From: Chelonoidis abingdonii
Lineage: Eukaryota; Chordata; Testudines; Testudinidae
Reading direction: 5' to 3'
Assembly: GCF_003597395.2 (NCBI RefSeq)
Contig: NC_133782.1
Coordinates: 9,501,102-9,565,101, forward strand
Length of the DNA: 64,000 nt
In this document: positions 11,971 through 24,640 of the stretch, piece after piece
Position numbering within the stretch: the stretch's first letter is position 1
How the letters are laid out: each line of letters opens with the position of its first letter
Translations under genes and position numbers: made by a program
Notes under the pieces: generated by a model
Databases searched by the model: none
What the model saw: only the letters and a program-made list of their open reading frames with translations
What the model was told of the DNA's origin: nothing

Positions 11971-13541
11971 AACTCCAACAGAGATTCACAACTGTGAATT
12001 CCAAATGGAGACAAATGCCCAAATCCCTTGAGAGATCGGGCCACACCCCTCTTGTTGGCATTTCCCATTGGCAGCTCCCCACTCAGCTTGCTAGCTGGCT
12101 TTTGCAGATTACATTCTTCAGTACCTAAACTACACCCCAGGGAATTATGCAAGAAAAAAATCAAAATTTTGCAAAATTAAATCCTTTTATTATTATTAAC
12201 AAATTATAGCACTACTTGAACCTTCTTTAGAAATATATGCAGGTATTTGGTATTTATACAGCACATCAAGCCCATTTTATCACAAAATCTGTAGTGTTTT
12301 ATCATTCCTTGAACAAAAAGAAGTGACCCAGCAGATGTGATTTTGAAAACTAAATAAAGTTGTTAAATAAAGGACTTGTTAAATTGAGATTAGCTTTTAT
12401 AATTGTCAGCAAAATGACCATTTTCCTGCAGTAAATTAGATGCTCACATCTTTTCAAAGTCCATGCGGAAAACAACAAACCAATGCTTTAAGTCCTGGTA
12501 TCAGCTCAAGTACTGCGTAATGTAACAAAATTATTGTGCAGCTATATTGGGTTCTTCTCTCATAGCGCTAATCAAAATACTAGCACCATCAGCAAAAATA
12601 AAATAAAATAAAGCATCAATAAGACTAAACCAATGGACTTTTTGTTAACAAAGTCTTTTTAAATTCCAAGATTGATAAAAAGGAACCCCAGCTCTTTCAG
12701 TTTGTCTCCTGAAAGAAAACAATTGACCAGAGAGGCCAAGATTATGCAGTGAGTTCGTGCATTCAGTATCAGCTATGTTTGCTACAGTATTTATGTATCT
12801 GAAAGCTAAATGTTTTCAAATTAAGAAGACTGTCAGCCATTGAAGCCCAAAACATGGCTATGTTAACATCCCAGATTTCTGTGTGAGCAACAGGTACTGC
12901 ACATGTGCAAAAAGGCATTCACACTTCTGGAAATCTGTTTCTGCAGTTGGTTTTACTGACAGATAAAATGCTGACCTGGGCCTGGGGGTTATTGTCTAAA
13001 CTACCATATGGTCTTTAACACAGAAGAGTACTCCAAAGCTGCGCTGGGATTTTCAAATCAACCATTCAAGGATTTACACACATGGGCATTCAAATCCCAT
13101 AGCTGAGTTTGATCATCTTAGTCATAAACTATATTGAGACAGAACATATTTATGGTGCCAGTCTAGTCTGTTCACTATTACACACTGCATTATTTAAATC
13201 AATGTAACTCCATTTAAAGGTGAAATTCTAAAATTAGTTTGTCTGCCATATCTTCTTGTACAGTTCACAAATACTCAAAGTCAAGGACTCTTTTAGGTTT
13301 CTGATAATGTGTCCCTCTATCTACCAGTGCCTGAAAAAAAAAAAAAAAATCAGCAGTTTGATGAAATTCTTCTGGGCTGAACTTATGCCAGATGCGTCAG
13401 CAATGACATGGGCCGGAAGGGACAAACATTCTGAGAAACATGGCAATGTGTGTCCACGAGTCAAAAAGGGAATCAGACCACACAGAGTCAAAGATGGTGT
13501 GGAACTTCTTGATTTTGTTGGACTCATCAATAACCCTCAGG
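11971..13541. other. AT-rich interval without recognised feature
   Basis: The interval contains simple AT-rich tracts and an A run near 13334-13350. I found no gene or definable repeat. Confidence 0.5.
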
Positions 13542-13836
13542 TAGAGCTGGTCAAAATTTCTGGATCAAAATTTTGTTGTTCTTGAAATAAAAATATTTTG
13601 CAAACGTTGTTCAGTTTTGGTACATTTTTATTTTTCGATGAAAGAGCTCTAAACAAAAAAAAAAGGAAAATGTAATTATGTGTTGAATTTAAATTTTATT
13701 TCCTTTTGAAGTTATATTTTCTTTTTGTTTCAATGTTTTTCCATCAAAAAGTCAACATTTGCTGACAAAAATGTTGAATGAAATTGTTGTGTTGAAAATT
13801 TTGTGGAAATAGAACTGGATTTTTCAAACAGCTCTA
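13542..13836. mobile_element. Tc/mariner-like MITE with TA target
   Basis: The ends GAGCTGGTCAAAA and, reversed, GAGCTGTTTGAAA are inverted repeats matching at 10 of 13 positions. They are flanked by TA at 13542-13543 and 13835-13836. The interior is very AT-rich. It has no coding capacity. Confidence 0.65.
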
Positions 13837-13914
13837 CCATGGACATAAAGATTGCCACAATATAGTATTATTTTCTTTAGTCAAACAAGTTATTAGTCTC
13901 AACACAGGAGTAAC

Positions 13915-13992
13915 TGGTGAAATTCCATGGCTTGTGTTATGCAGGAGGTCAGACTAGATAACTCAATAGTCCCTTCGGGCCTTAGAATCTAT
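13915..13992 (+). repeat. CR1 LINE 3' end, 5'-truncated
   Basis: The text GGCTTGTGTTATGCAGGAGG followed by TCAGACTAGATAACTC and a CCCTTCGGGCCTTAGAATCT tail is the CR1 3' terminus again, about as diverged as the copy at 2700-2800. Confidence 0.75.
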
Positions 13993-14423
13993 TCACCTTA
14001 TTTCTCCTTCACTCAGAGCTTGCAGGCCGCACCCACCCTTCTGGGTTGAGAACTTAGCCACAGGGATCCAGTCCATCATTGTTCCAGGTTAAAGGATTCT
14101 TAGTCACTCAGGCCACAACTCAGTTAGAAAAGCTGAAGCTGGCATACCACATAATAGCAAATGTCAATAGTGACAAAAGATGATGTAGACACATAACGTG
14201 TGTTTTGCAAACTCTACTGACTCTCCATGTGCTTCAGAGCAGGTTTCAAAGGTCTGATCCTAAACCACAAAGGTCTAGAACATAACATACCTCAGAGCCC
14301 CTCCAGGATCCCCAAAGCCACGATGCAGCCAAGGTCTGGCTGTTAGGCACTGAGAGAGTATTCCTGGTGGTACAATCGAGAATATGGAGCTTCTTGCAGA
14401 GGACTCGACTGAGCCTGGCGTGC

Positions 14424-14424
14424 A

Positions 14425-14462
<38 letters not shown>
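14424..14462. repeat. Compound (CT)n(CA)n microsatellite
   Basis: About ten CT dinucleotides run directly into about nine CA dinucleotides. The same compound order recurs at 59547-59601. Confidence 0.95.
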
Positions 14463-16909
14463 TTCCTGTGCTTAGAGAAGCAAAAATAGGAAAAGTACCT
14501 CTTAGTCGTGGGCTTTTGTACTCTTTGGTTTTATGCAACATTTAGATACCAAGTGCTACATGTAAATCTTAGGTAATTACATTACTTTATGTTAAGAGCC
14601 AGCAGAGGGAGCACAAGCGCACTAAACAATTTTGTGTAAGTCCTACAATAACTGTTAGCTCGATGCGTACATTGCATTTTCATTTTCCCAGTGACGGAGT
14701 TGTGAATTTCCAAATAATTCTTTAATCAGAATTGTTGTTTATTATATTTTTGATTCCATGAAAATGCCTAGAAACCTGGTAGAGATATATGTAAAGTGTA
14801 CATGCAATGCTATTTGCCTTGTGTGGGCAAGCATCATGGCTGTATTCACAAATGGAGTAACTCCAATCACAGACAGCTGGTTATGGTCATTTGCTCACTC
14901 TGCGATTCCCAGACGGGGCACATCAACATAATAACATTGGGCACAAGTTACAACTCTTTGGAAGTCTGGCCCATACTGTCACTTATTTGGGATATTAAAC
15001 ATTAAGAAGTACAGGATGAATATTTTTTTTGCTCGTCTTTTTGTCATACATTTTTGATGCACATTTTCCAACTAGCACTAACATATATTTAAATAAAAAG
15101 TTTCACTTCACCAGAAAATGTTTTCTTAGAAATTTATTAACATAGTATAATATATTTTATAGTACAATTAATGCATTAAAACAGATAGATTTAATTTAAA
15201 ATCAAATCAGACTTTTCCCACTATATCATTTAAAGCCAAAACTCGCAGTTTTCCAGGGCTCAAGCCATGGAATTAGCCATTGTTCTATTTAGTTTTATTT
15301 GAATACCAACTTGACTTCACTGAAAGATGTAGAAAATCTCTGTTCAAGGCCATTTGAAGGTAGGAATTCTTTAGGAAAAATTCCAACAATTAATTAGCGC
15401 TCAGCAAGGTTCTCTCCAATCTATGATGTGAAGTAAAAGTACATCACATATGCAGTCCCTCACATCTGTTACAGGTCACAGATCTTTACTTGAGCACAAT
15501 CTCTTATTTGCCATTTCAGCACCTCAAGGCTTCTTTCTAGCAGCACTGATATGTTGACTTCATTTCTTGAACATGACTCTTTTAAAGTAGGCAGTGGAAT
15601 GTTTCCTTTGAGAAGTTACAAAACTGCAAAATTATTAAAATTAAAAACTTTTGTGGCTTTGTTTTGATTTTGGAATTATGAGCCAGATCATCAACTGATA
15701 TGTCTGCAGAGCTTCCTCCATCTGGCTAAATGGGTAGGATCTTTTGGAAAAGTCAGCATGTTACTGTTTTTACTCTTTTTCCGACAGTGATGTCTTTTTA
15801 ACGTCCTCTTTTTTTTAATTTCAGGTTTTGTCCTCCCAAAGCATATTTAGTTTATACATGAAACATCGTGACTTGCTATTTCTTTTGTGTGGGCTGTTTT
15901 TAAACTTAATTGTGTAGTACTTGCATAATAACAATAGCTTACTATTACAGAGGAGTGACAAAACCCAATGCCTTGAATTAAGGGGTAACATGTTCAAGGA
16001 AGAGAAGCATTAACTCTTTCATTCTCAAAAAGCCTTCTGGACAAAAATAAACCCATTTGGATCTAGAGCAGCCACTCAGCCAGCCCTGCAGTCACACAAC
16101 ACTCATCATCTTCAGTGGGAGCTGCAGACAGGTTGACAATTAGGACTTGGAGAAGAGAGGCTTTGGGGGAGTTTCTCTCTTCTTATTGACTGCTGGCCGA
16201 AGTAAACTATTGATTCTTTTGATTATTTCAGGCTGCTGGCTGGTGCAGTTAATATATTGTGCATTAGTATTGCCATTGCTGGATGGCTATTGTAAGTGTA
16301 ATGATCAGTGCAGGCTGAGCTATGTGATGGGAGTTCTTTTATTAATGCCAAATCTAAAGTAAAAATAATAAGTGTAAGTGGGACTGTGACATAACATTGC
16401 CTCTCCACCACCCTTCTGCTTTGCGCCTCTGCTCTCAGTTTCTCCTACTTCCTAGTGCCAGCTCGACAAGGGGAGCATTTTCAGATCTGTAGGTGGCAAG
16501 CGAGAGGTCTCTTCCATCCCCTTTCCCCCACTTTATGATGTTGGTATGGCCCTGACAAGACTATTAGGATGTGCTTCATTGAAGGATCAGCATAAGGGCC
16601 TAGTCCTGCATTTGTTTTCTGGGTTCCCATCTCCACTACTCTAACCAGTGACTGCGACTGCCATGTCTGGAGTTGAGAAGGAATTTCTCCTACCTGGTAG
16701 ATTTGCCCAGCCTTCTGCCTTTCCCCAAATAGCCTAATTAGCAGGTGTCTTAGTTGTCAGACTGAAAGGCTGGGGATTATCCAGTATGTATGAGGGGTAC
16801 ACCGAAGTTGCTGAGTAGGCAGCAGGAAAGCTAAAGAGTCACGACTTGTCTGACCACGTTCCTCTTGTGAGACTAGGTGGTTTAATAGCCATAGACTGTG
16901 CTCAGTCAA
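14463..16909. other. AT-rich interval without recognised feature
   Basis: No coding frame or nameable repeat is visible; the segment 15000-15250 is especially AT-rich. Confidence 0.5.
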
Positions 16910-17065
16910 AGAAAGGAAAGTTGGTCAATGGTTAAGGCATTAGCCTATGACTTGGGAAACCAGAGCTCAATTTCCTGCTGCCACAGACTCCCCATGCAAC
17001 CTTGGAGAAGTCACTTCTTTGTGCCTCAGTTTCCCATTTGCAAAATGGGGATAATAATAATACCT
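16910..17065 (+). repeat. MIR-type SINE, plus strand
   Basis: A tRNA-like head (GTTAAGGCATTAGCC, then GAGCTCAATTTCCTG in the B-box position) is followed by the MIR core TGTGCCTCAGTTTCCCATTT and GCAAAATGGGGATAATAATA. It is the left member of an opposed pair. Confidence 0.8.
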
Positions 17066-17084
17066 AGTTCTTATACCACGCTTC

Positions 17085-17275
17085 TCATCAGTAGGCCTCA
17101 AAGTGCTTTATAAAGGAAGTCAGTATCATTATCCCTATTTCCCAGATGGGGAAAACTAAGGCATAGAGAGGTGAGGTGAGGTGAGTGGTGCAAAGGCACC
17201 CAGCAGGCCTCTGGCCAAGCCATCAAGAGAACCCAGGTCTCCTTAGTCCCAGTCCAGTGCTCTATCTATTTGGCA
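17085..17275 (-). repeat. MIR-type SINE, minus strand
   Basis: ATTATCCCTATTTCCCAGAT, GGGGAAAACTAAGGCATAGA and the downstream AGAACCCAGGTCTCCTTAGT segment form a MIR core and head in reverse orientation. A GAGGTGAGGTGAGGTGAG triplication sits at about 17168-17184. Confidence 0.75.
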
Positions 17276-17304
17276 ACACTTCCCTACCTCCCAGGAATAT
17301 TGTG

Positions 17305-17640
17305 AGGATATTAGAAACCCACAGCTGGCCTGTGCCAGCTGATTCGGGCTCACAGGGCTCAGGCTCAGAGGTGTGGAAAGATGTTCAGCTGCGTGTGTGT
17401 TTTTGTTTTAGGCTCTCTTCCTAGTACAAGAGGCTGTTTAATTGAGGTGCTGAAGTTTTGGTGTGGGCTGCAGCCCAAGCTCCGGGACCCTCCCATCTCC
17501 CAAGGTCCTACAGCCCAGGCTCCAGCCTGAACCCAAACCTCTCCACTGCAGCTGAACAAACCCATAGCCTGAGTCCCATGAGCCCAAACCAGCTGGCACA
17601 GGCCAGCTGCGGGGTTTTAACTGCAGTGTAGATATACACC
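17305..17640. mobile_element. Foldback MITE, Harbinger-like
   Basis: CCACAGCTGGCCTGTGCCAG near the left end pairs with CTGGCACAGGCCAGCTGCGG near the right end. Inner segments GGCTGCAGCCCAAGCTC and TCCCATCTCCCAAGG form further inverted motifs. The right end reads GCAGTGTAGATATACACC, like other Harbinger-related termini. The left end is less clear and may be truncated. Confidence 0.6.
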
Positions 17641-18849
17641 AAAGGTACAATATGGGTCAGCTGGATTTGAGCAGATACCATATGTCATTTTGCCAGATAT
17701 GCCAAAAGTATGTATGTTGGTGGTGGTAGGGAGAAACACCCTCAATCTATGGAAACTACTTATTCAGGGGAGCAACTGCAAGATACAGAGAGAAGACGAT
17801 TTCCAGCAGAGAGTTAAAAAAAATTATCCTGAAGAGCAAGATTTAATAGAGCTACTGCCATTTTTTTATTGCTCTGCTATTACTTACGATTTTTGAATAT
17901 ATAAATGAGAATTACTTGACTGACAGCCTCTTTATCAATAGTATAATCAGCTTTCTTTTGTTGGAATAAGTCATTTATTTCCATAGGAGAAACATTTATT
18001 TTAACTGTAGAAATATAACCTATTTATTTCCAGTGTGTGCAAGTAACCCTCAGTGGTATAAAGGAATTGAGAAAGAGAATTTTTCTTATCTGCACAAAGA
18101 ATAATAATAACATTAATAATAATAATAAAAAGACTATGGAATACACTGTTAGTGATCTAAAGACTAAGTTTATATTTCCACACTAATATTGGTTTGTGAG
18201 CAGAAATTTGAAAGTCTACAATGGAATTAAATTTGTGATAATTCAGTTTTACAAAATGTATCTTTAATAGACAAATGTCTTGGCCTTTATCTGTTATTTT
18301 ATCGCCAAGCTGTGAATATTCTCAGTATGGCTATGCCATTTAAGGGTAATGCTGCTCTACTACTGTTGGTGTTATTAAAATAAATACTTCTATTTTATTT
18401 CCAAAGAAAATAATAAAAGTATGTCACAAGAGCTGGATACAGAACGTGTTTCTGCATACAGATGTGTGCTGATTCCTCCTTGACTGAACGTGATCATATT
18501 TTTAGGTACTATAATTAATAGCTAACAGCTTTAAAATTCTCTCTAAATATTCATTATTAGAGGGAAAATTGAAAAGAGCTAATCCATTTTAAACATCTCT
18601 GACAGCTGCCATTAAAACATCCTTGCGCAAGTTGTTGTAGATATTTATATTCAGTCAGCACAGAGATGGATCGTGGGAGTCCACATCCTATGTTACATTT
18701 TTCCCTCTCTATTAGACATGTGAACTGGAAGAGATGTCAGGTACATTTTAAAGAAACAACATATTCTTAAACCTTCCCTCAAACATATAGGTTAGCTGTA
18801 GTCTTCCATTTCAAAAAGATTATGGGCTATATTGTGCCTGTCAGGCACA
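17641..18849. other. AT-rich interval, candidate conserved stretch at 18480-18700
   Basis: The interval holds a TAA-type simple repeat at about 18105-18130. The segment 18480-18700 is free of recognisable repeats. It includes TATAATTAATAGC and CATCCTTGCGCAAGTTGTTG and looks like the kind of unique sequence that can be conserved. No coding frame is seen. Confidence 0.35.
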
Positions 18850-19181
18850 CAGGGCCGGCGCTTCCATTTAGGCGACCGCCTAGGGCACCAGGATTTGGAG
18901 GGGCGGCATTTTGCAGACCTCGTCAGTAATTCGGCAGCAGGGGGTCCTTCCAAGCTCCATGTCTTCAGTGGCAATTCGGCAGAGGGGGGGTCCTTCCGCG
19001 CTCCGGGTCTTCGGCGGCAATTCTGCGGCGGGTCCTTCACTTACTCCGGGACCCACTGCTGAAGTGCCCCGAAGACCGGGAGCGCGGAAGGACCCCCTCG
19101 CTGCCGAATTGCCGCCGACTGGGAACGCGGAAGGACCCACCCCAAGGCGCCAAAAACCCTGACTCCACTCCTGCAGGCACT
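18842..19181. mobile_element. Non-autonomous hAT-like MITE, GC-rich
   Basis: The element is 18850-19173, starting CAGGGCCGGCGCTTCC and ending ACTCCTG. Flanks CAGGCACA (18842-18849) and CAGGCACT (19174-19181) give a 7/8 target duplication. The terminal repeats are weak. The interior is GC-rich with internal inverted repeats: CGCGCTCCGGGTCTTC against GAAGACCGGGAGCGCG, and several CGGCAATTC words. Open frames on both strands (up to 113 codons) follow from this composition and are not genes. Confidence 0.65.
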
Positions 19182-22100
19182 GCCAAGAGTAAAGCACAAT
19201 GCCTTTTGGCATTCCCAACATGTGTGGGGAGGAAATAATTTGTGATACCCTTTTAAAGGACCATCCTATTCCTTCCCCCTCCTAGTGGCTGGCATGCAGA
19301 GCTGAGCAGCAATACAGGGGGAAGCAGAGCCATTGCTCCACCTATTTTCATTCCTCCCTTCCCTCTTATCCACTGAGATCCTGACACCTTAACTCAGGCA
19401 AAGCTTTCTTTACTGACTTACATGGGAGTGTAAAACTGATATTCTTTCCTACAAGGGCTACAAGGCTGATTATTTTAAAGGTCTAAGACGCTACTGCAAA
19501 TATCACTTCTGCCCCCTAATCTGCCTGCATTTTCATATCAACTAAAACCTTTTATTTTCCTTGCTAAATATAGGGTTTCAAAGTCAAGGGTTAAGGAATG
19601 CATTTTATGACTTATTAGGATTCTTTCTGCCTTCAGTGATAATCTTCGCTTGGCCTCGTAAAATGCCGACTTGCGAGTCTCAGGGAACAATAAACAGGAA
19701 AACCATTGGATGTAAGCAACTGTGTACATGCTCGTTTGCATATACATTCATTAGGGGACTACAATTTTATTTTTATTCCTTCTTTTATGAAATCATTTGA
19801 GAGCTATGCTGAAAACGGTAACTGCAGAGTGTGGTTAATCAGAATCAGGGAGCATTTCTTCACAACACTGATATAAGTCATACAAGTGATATGGTCTGAC
19901 CTTACAATCGATGTGCTCCCAGAAAGTTACAACTAACAATTTTTTCAGACTGAAATGCACTACTGGCAGCAATCCATAATCCTGACACAATGTCGGTGGT
20001 GCCAAAGGGCATCCACTGAGTGCTGCCTTTGCATTTTTTAAATGTTTATGAGCTCAAGACTTCAGGATTAAATATCTTCACTTTGGCAAGCACCCTGCCA
20101 TCTACTGATGCTGTGGGCACAAAAAACAAACCAAAACCCGCTTAGCCCTTATGTCAAGTCTCCTTATCCTGAAATTCTCCAATTCAAGGGCTTTGAATGT
20201 TATAATCTAAGCTCTCAGCTTCAGATCCATTACTGTTGATTATTCTTTACCCTTGCACTAACTTTTTGGGGGGGGGGGGGGCATTTGCTGCAAACAGTCA
20301 AAAAAAAAGAGAGAAGCTGATGAATCTAGCACACATATTGTGAGTTTTTTCTATTTACGAGTCTCCTATTAACAGTACTGTAGAATTAAGCAGCATGAAG
20401 ATATTTACAGTCATGGAAAAAGACAGTGTGTGTCAATTCCATAGTTGTCAGTCTGCAGTATTTACCAAAACCTATTCCACAGTTTCTTAATTCCCTGCTC
20501 CCAGTAAAAATATAAAATAGCTCATCTCTTTGTCTCAAAACACATGAAGAAAATGCCATACTCTAGCACTTCCACTTACAGAGATTGTACAATTCCCACA
20601 ATCTCAGAGTCAGGAAACCGAGAACCTATGAGAAAGGGTAAGCATGCAGCAGCCTAAACAGGATTCCCCCTCCACACAACTCTATAAAAAACCCCAAACC
20701 CATACACTGCTTTTAAAGAGAGTCATTGCTATAATCCCAAATGAGGGAAGTACAGAGTTAGCCACAATCTCTGTTTTGTAAACATCTCACAAGGAACTGT
20801 ATTCTGGAAGGATTTCTCCATTTAAACTGTGTACTAAAGTTTCTTCATATAAGAGTTTACTGCAACCAGAACACCACCATAGCATCAGGTGTTTTCCCAG
20901 CTATAGACTTTTTGCTTAAAATGGTACATAGAGGCTTGAATTGTTTTTGTCTGTCTCGCTATTAAAAGACCATATTAAAAAACCACAGCTTGCAGCCATA
21001 CGGATGAACACACAAAACTAAGCTAGGCTGAGTTAGAGCCGTAACTGGATCGGAAACCTTTAGGGAGCATCTAGTCTGTATCTACACTAGCAAAACATCC
21101 ATATGACTGAGTCAGTGCAATTAGCAATGGTATAGAGAGCTTACACTATTCATCCAATTTTGGGTGCACCACATCCACACATAGCATTTCCTGAGAGTAC
21201 TACGTGGGCTGTGCACTGTTGTGTGTGTGTCTCTGTCTCTGCCTGGCATAGCATCCTAGAGCAGGTGCAGAATACCTGTAAGTTTACACTACACTGAGGT
21301 AAAAATGTTAGGAGTCAGTCTACTCTAATACTCCTGCAGTTACTAGGCATGGCTGAGCTGTTCCACAGGAATGGTGGAAGACACTCCGAAACACCTGAAT
21401 AGACAAGGCCATATCTGTTTAGTTGGCACAATAATTGTTGCAACAGGCAGAACTGTAGGGAAGATCTTTATTGAACATGCTGGGAAGCCAGTGTTACATG
21501 TTAAGAGGCCTGTGTTTGTTCAGTAGCAGCCTGGCTATCAGCTATTATTCTTGAGCTCCTGGTATCACATCAAACTAGGTACCTCCTGAAACCTGACCCT
21601 CCTTCTCCAGTCCCATTTATCACATGAAAAATATGAGACATAAAACATCCAACGTGTTGCACTCATTTAAGATTCCATTTAAGATTTCACAACAGCAAAA
21701 CCATTCATTGCTATTAGGGTAATTACTGTAAGGAAGCCAATAAAATTTAATGACACTCAGAAACACTAACTAGTGCAGGCATATGTATATAGCTGATATT
21801 TGAACGAGATTGATCGTTTCTTACACAAACCAACAGACACAGAAAATCTTTCTGCTTCAACAACTGATCAAAAATGGGTTAAGTACTTACAGGGAAAGCT
21901 GTATATCCACAAATATTCCCCCAGATTGTTAAAGAATGCAGACATTGTCAACGGATTTCAATCACACAGGCAATCTAGAAAAAGTGCACGAACGGTATAC
22001 AGATTTTGGGGGCAAGGTGTGGAATCTGTAAGTGACACCAATGAAAGCCTCCCCCCCCATGATCCAGCTGAGGGTGATTTATTACATTGTAGTACCACAT

Positions 22101-22537
22101 CTTGAAAAAAGCAATTTTAGGTAACCATTGATTAAGTCTTCCAGTGTATCAGTGGATTACAAGTCACTATAATCAATTTCTACTGCTTTCCTGCAACTCT
22201 AGACTAAAGCCCTCTCTCTCCAGCTCCACAATCTTTTTCCAATGCTTCCAGAGGTGGCCCAATGTGAATGAAATAAAACATGAATGTATTAGGAAAGCTG
22301 AAATTCCAAATCATCCTTGGGCTTCTTAAAGTGCCTTCCCATCCCCCTAAGAATAAGCCTCTTAGAGAAGCCTCCTACTGAAGGGTCTGAGGCTTTGAGC
22401 AGTTTCCCAGATGATAACAATTATCCCCCTATCACTTGAATAATAAAATCCAACAGCACAGAAACTCATTTATTCCAATATTGTCTCATTTTTTCCTCTT
22501 GTGTACCATCATCTGTCTGTTGTCTCTTGTCATATAC
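19182..22537. other. AT-rich interval without recognised gene
   Basis: A run of 14 G lies at 20268-20281, followed by an A run near 20301-20308. A weak Harbinger-like remnant may begin near 21077 (GTATCTACACTAGC). The 101-codon frame at 21800-22105 resembles nothing I know. Confidence 0.45.
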
Positions 22538-22725
22538 TTAGATTGAAAGCTTTTTGGGGCAGGGACTATCTTTTTGTTCGGTGTTTGTACAGAACCATGG
22601 GGTCCCTGACTGAGATTTCTAGGTGCTACTGCAATACAAATTAATAATAAATAAATAATATAAAAACTAGGAAGTGACAAATTATGTATTTATTATTAAT
22701 TATTATTATTATTATTATTAAAACA
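22538..22725 (+). repeat. Retroposon 3' tail plus (TAA/ATT)n
   Basis: GATTGAAAGCTTTTTGGGGC, AGGGACTATCTTTTTGTTCG and GTACAGAACCATGGGGTCCC form a 3' tail that recurs, inverted, at 47635-47745. It ends in TAA repeats and then an ATT run (about 22690-22722). I take it as the 3' tail of an old amniote SINE or LINE; I cannot name the family with certainty. Confidence 0.6.
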
Positions 22726-23629
22726 CTGAAGGTGAACTTCTGTATTCCTCTCATCTGGGTGGCCTAATAAGGACTCCAAGTGACACATTATTCAGCACAT
22801 TAATTTGGAAAGCAAGAAATGGGAAACATTAAAAAAATAAAGAACATGATAGAATAAAAATGGTATATGAATAAAATGTAAGATGAGAGAACTATTGGTC
22901 CCAGAACACAATTTAAGAGTAGTTTAGCAGCTGCCATGTAAAGTTGTAGCCCATTAAGATTTTAAATACCCAAGTTATCATAAAACCAGAGAAATTAAAA
23001 AATAGAAAGAGCTATTAGATAAAATAGCCCATCTCTCAGCCAATGCTGGATTGTTACCTCAAAGAAAAAGTCAAAATATGTAGTGATTAAAGGTCATGGC
23101 CATTTAATTCGATAATATAACATCCCCCAAAACATGCCATAAAGCAGTTACCAACTAGTTATCCCTAATAATAGTGTGTAAACTTGGTAAGAGGAGGAAA
23201 TACAACTGAACATTCCTGTGTTCTCTGTATTCTGACACATCTACCTGCCGAAAGAAATTTTTCCTCAGAAGTTCTCAAAACGATGACTATAATTTTTATT
23301 CTTTATTAATAGCAGCCATACTTCCTTACAAAAATGAAAGCAATAAATGTCAGTTTAAAAATACTAAACTTGCAGTACTGAATGCAAGAAAAGTTATTCA
23401 GTGACTATATACAGCATTTCAGTATAGGAAATGTAAAATATACCAGAAATTATTTTATCAGATGTGTTTTAGAAATAACTAGTATAATAGGGATTTATAT
23501 TTTGTATTTCCACATTAGGAAACTAAAACAATGAAATAAAAATGACAACAGAAATCCAGATAGTAGTTAGACCCTCAATAAAGAAAATTGCTGAGGGAGC
23601 TTCTAAGATATCTTCTCAGTAAGAAGTTT
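22726..23629. other. AT-rich interval without recognised feature
   Basis: No gene or definable repeat is visible before the CR1 element. Confidence 0.5.
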
Positions 23630-23639
23630 TAAGATGACA

Positions 23640-23979
23640 TAAAAGCATTTGACATGGTGCCACATGAAAATTATTTCTTATATTCAGGAACATGGGGATC
23701 AGTACAAGCATTGGAAGGTTGATAAGGTATTGGTTAAAGGAGAGAAGGCAACAAGCTGTGTTGAAAAGTGAATTATCAGACTGAAGGGTGGTTACTAGCG
23801 GAGTTCCTCAAGGATCAGTTTGGGGACCAACCTTATTCATTATTTTTATTAAATACCCTGGAACAAAAATTAGGAGTGTGCTAATGAAATCTGTTGATGA
23901 TACAAAATTGGGAGGCATCACGAATACAAAGGAGGATTGGAATATTATAGAGAAAAATCTGGATGAAAAGTATTAATCC
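23640..23979 (+). pseudogene. CR1 reverse transcriptase fragment (palm motifs)
   Basis: CR1 ORF2 encodes an endonuclease and reverse transcriptase that copy element RNA at the nicked target. Here KAFDMVPHE (about 23643-23670) comes first, in a frame that is broken soon after. From 23788 an open stretch of 62 codons contains TSGVPQGSVWGPTLFIIF, the motif before the catalytic loop, and then SVDDTKLGG in the YADD position. The two Asp are kept, but the preceding residues are changed from the usual FA. There is no start codon of the real ORF, and the frame ends at 23976, where the hAT insertion begins. It is a dead fragment. Confidence 0.8.
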
Positions 23980-24319
23980 CAGTGTTTCTCAAACAGGGGT
24001 CACCGCTTGTGTAGGGAAAGCCCCTGGCGGGCCGGGCTGGTGTGTTTACCTGCACCGTCTGCAGGTTCGGCCAATCGCGGCTTCCACTAGCCGTAGATCG
24101 CTGCTCTGGGGCAATGGGGGCTGTGGGAAGCGACGTGGCCGAGGGACGTACTGGCCTTCGCTTCCAGCAGCTCCCATTAGCCCAGAGCAGCGATCCGTGG
24201 CCAATGGGAACTGTGATCGTCCAGACCTGCAGGTGGGGCAGGTAAACACACCAGCCTGGCCCGCCAGGGGCTTTCCCTACACAAGCTGCGACCCTTGTTT
24301 GAGAAACCCTGATTAATCC
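23972..24319. mobile_element. hAT MITE inserted in CR1, perfect 8-bp target duplication
   Basis: The element is 23980-24311 (332 bp). Left end CAGTGTTTCTCAAACA and reversed right end CAGGGTTTCTCAAACA match at 15 of 16 positions. ATTAATCC flanks it on both sides (23972-23979 and 24312-24319). Its interior is a foldback: GGGAAAGCCCCTGGCGGGCC pairs with GGCCCGCCAGGGGCTTTCCC. The frames of 117 and 143 codons on opposite strands here arise from this GC-rich palindromic structure and are not genes. Confidence 0.92.
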
Positions 24320-24329
24320 CATTGTACAA

Positions 24330-24342
24330 ATCAGTGGTAAGA

Positions 24343-24377
<35 letters not shown>

Positions 24378-24640
24378 CAAGTTCAATAAAGATGCATTTA
24401 GAACAGGTGCAGAGAAGAGCTACTAAAATGATCAATGAAATGGCAGGCCTATTTTATGAGAGAAGACTGGAAGAGCTTGAGTTGTTTAGTTTATCAAAAA
24501 GAAGGATCAGAGGGGATAAGATTGCTCTCTATAAATACACTAGGGGGTAAATACCAGAACTATTTTAGTTAAAGGACAAAGTTGGTACAAGAATAAATGG
24601 CTATAAAGTATCATGGACACATTCAGGTCGGAAATTAGAA
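24330..24640 (+). pseudogene. CR1 ORF2 C-terminal fragment
   Basis: [15 protein letters not shown] is readable near 24342-24386, in a different frame from the following open stretch. From 24359 the 63-codon frame includes [12 protein letters not shown] and [20 protein letters not shown], which are characteristic of the C-terminal region of CR1 reverse transcriptase after the polymerase core. At least one frameshift separates the two parts. The reading then degenerates towards the untranslated region. It belongs to the same insertion as the piece left of the hAT element. Confidence 0.8.

Noticed and set aside
18880..19221. 113-codon minus-strand frame
   Set aside because: It is composition-driven within a GC-rich hAT MITE and runs past the element's end.
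22690..22722. CRISPR-like or satellite repeat
   Set aside because: It is a plain ATT trinucleotide run; no spacer-repeat structure exists anywhere in the window.
23945..24376. 143-codon minus-strand frame
   Set aside because: It lies in the palindromic GC-rich interior of a hAT MITE and spans its boundary into CR1.
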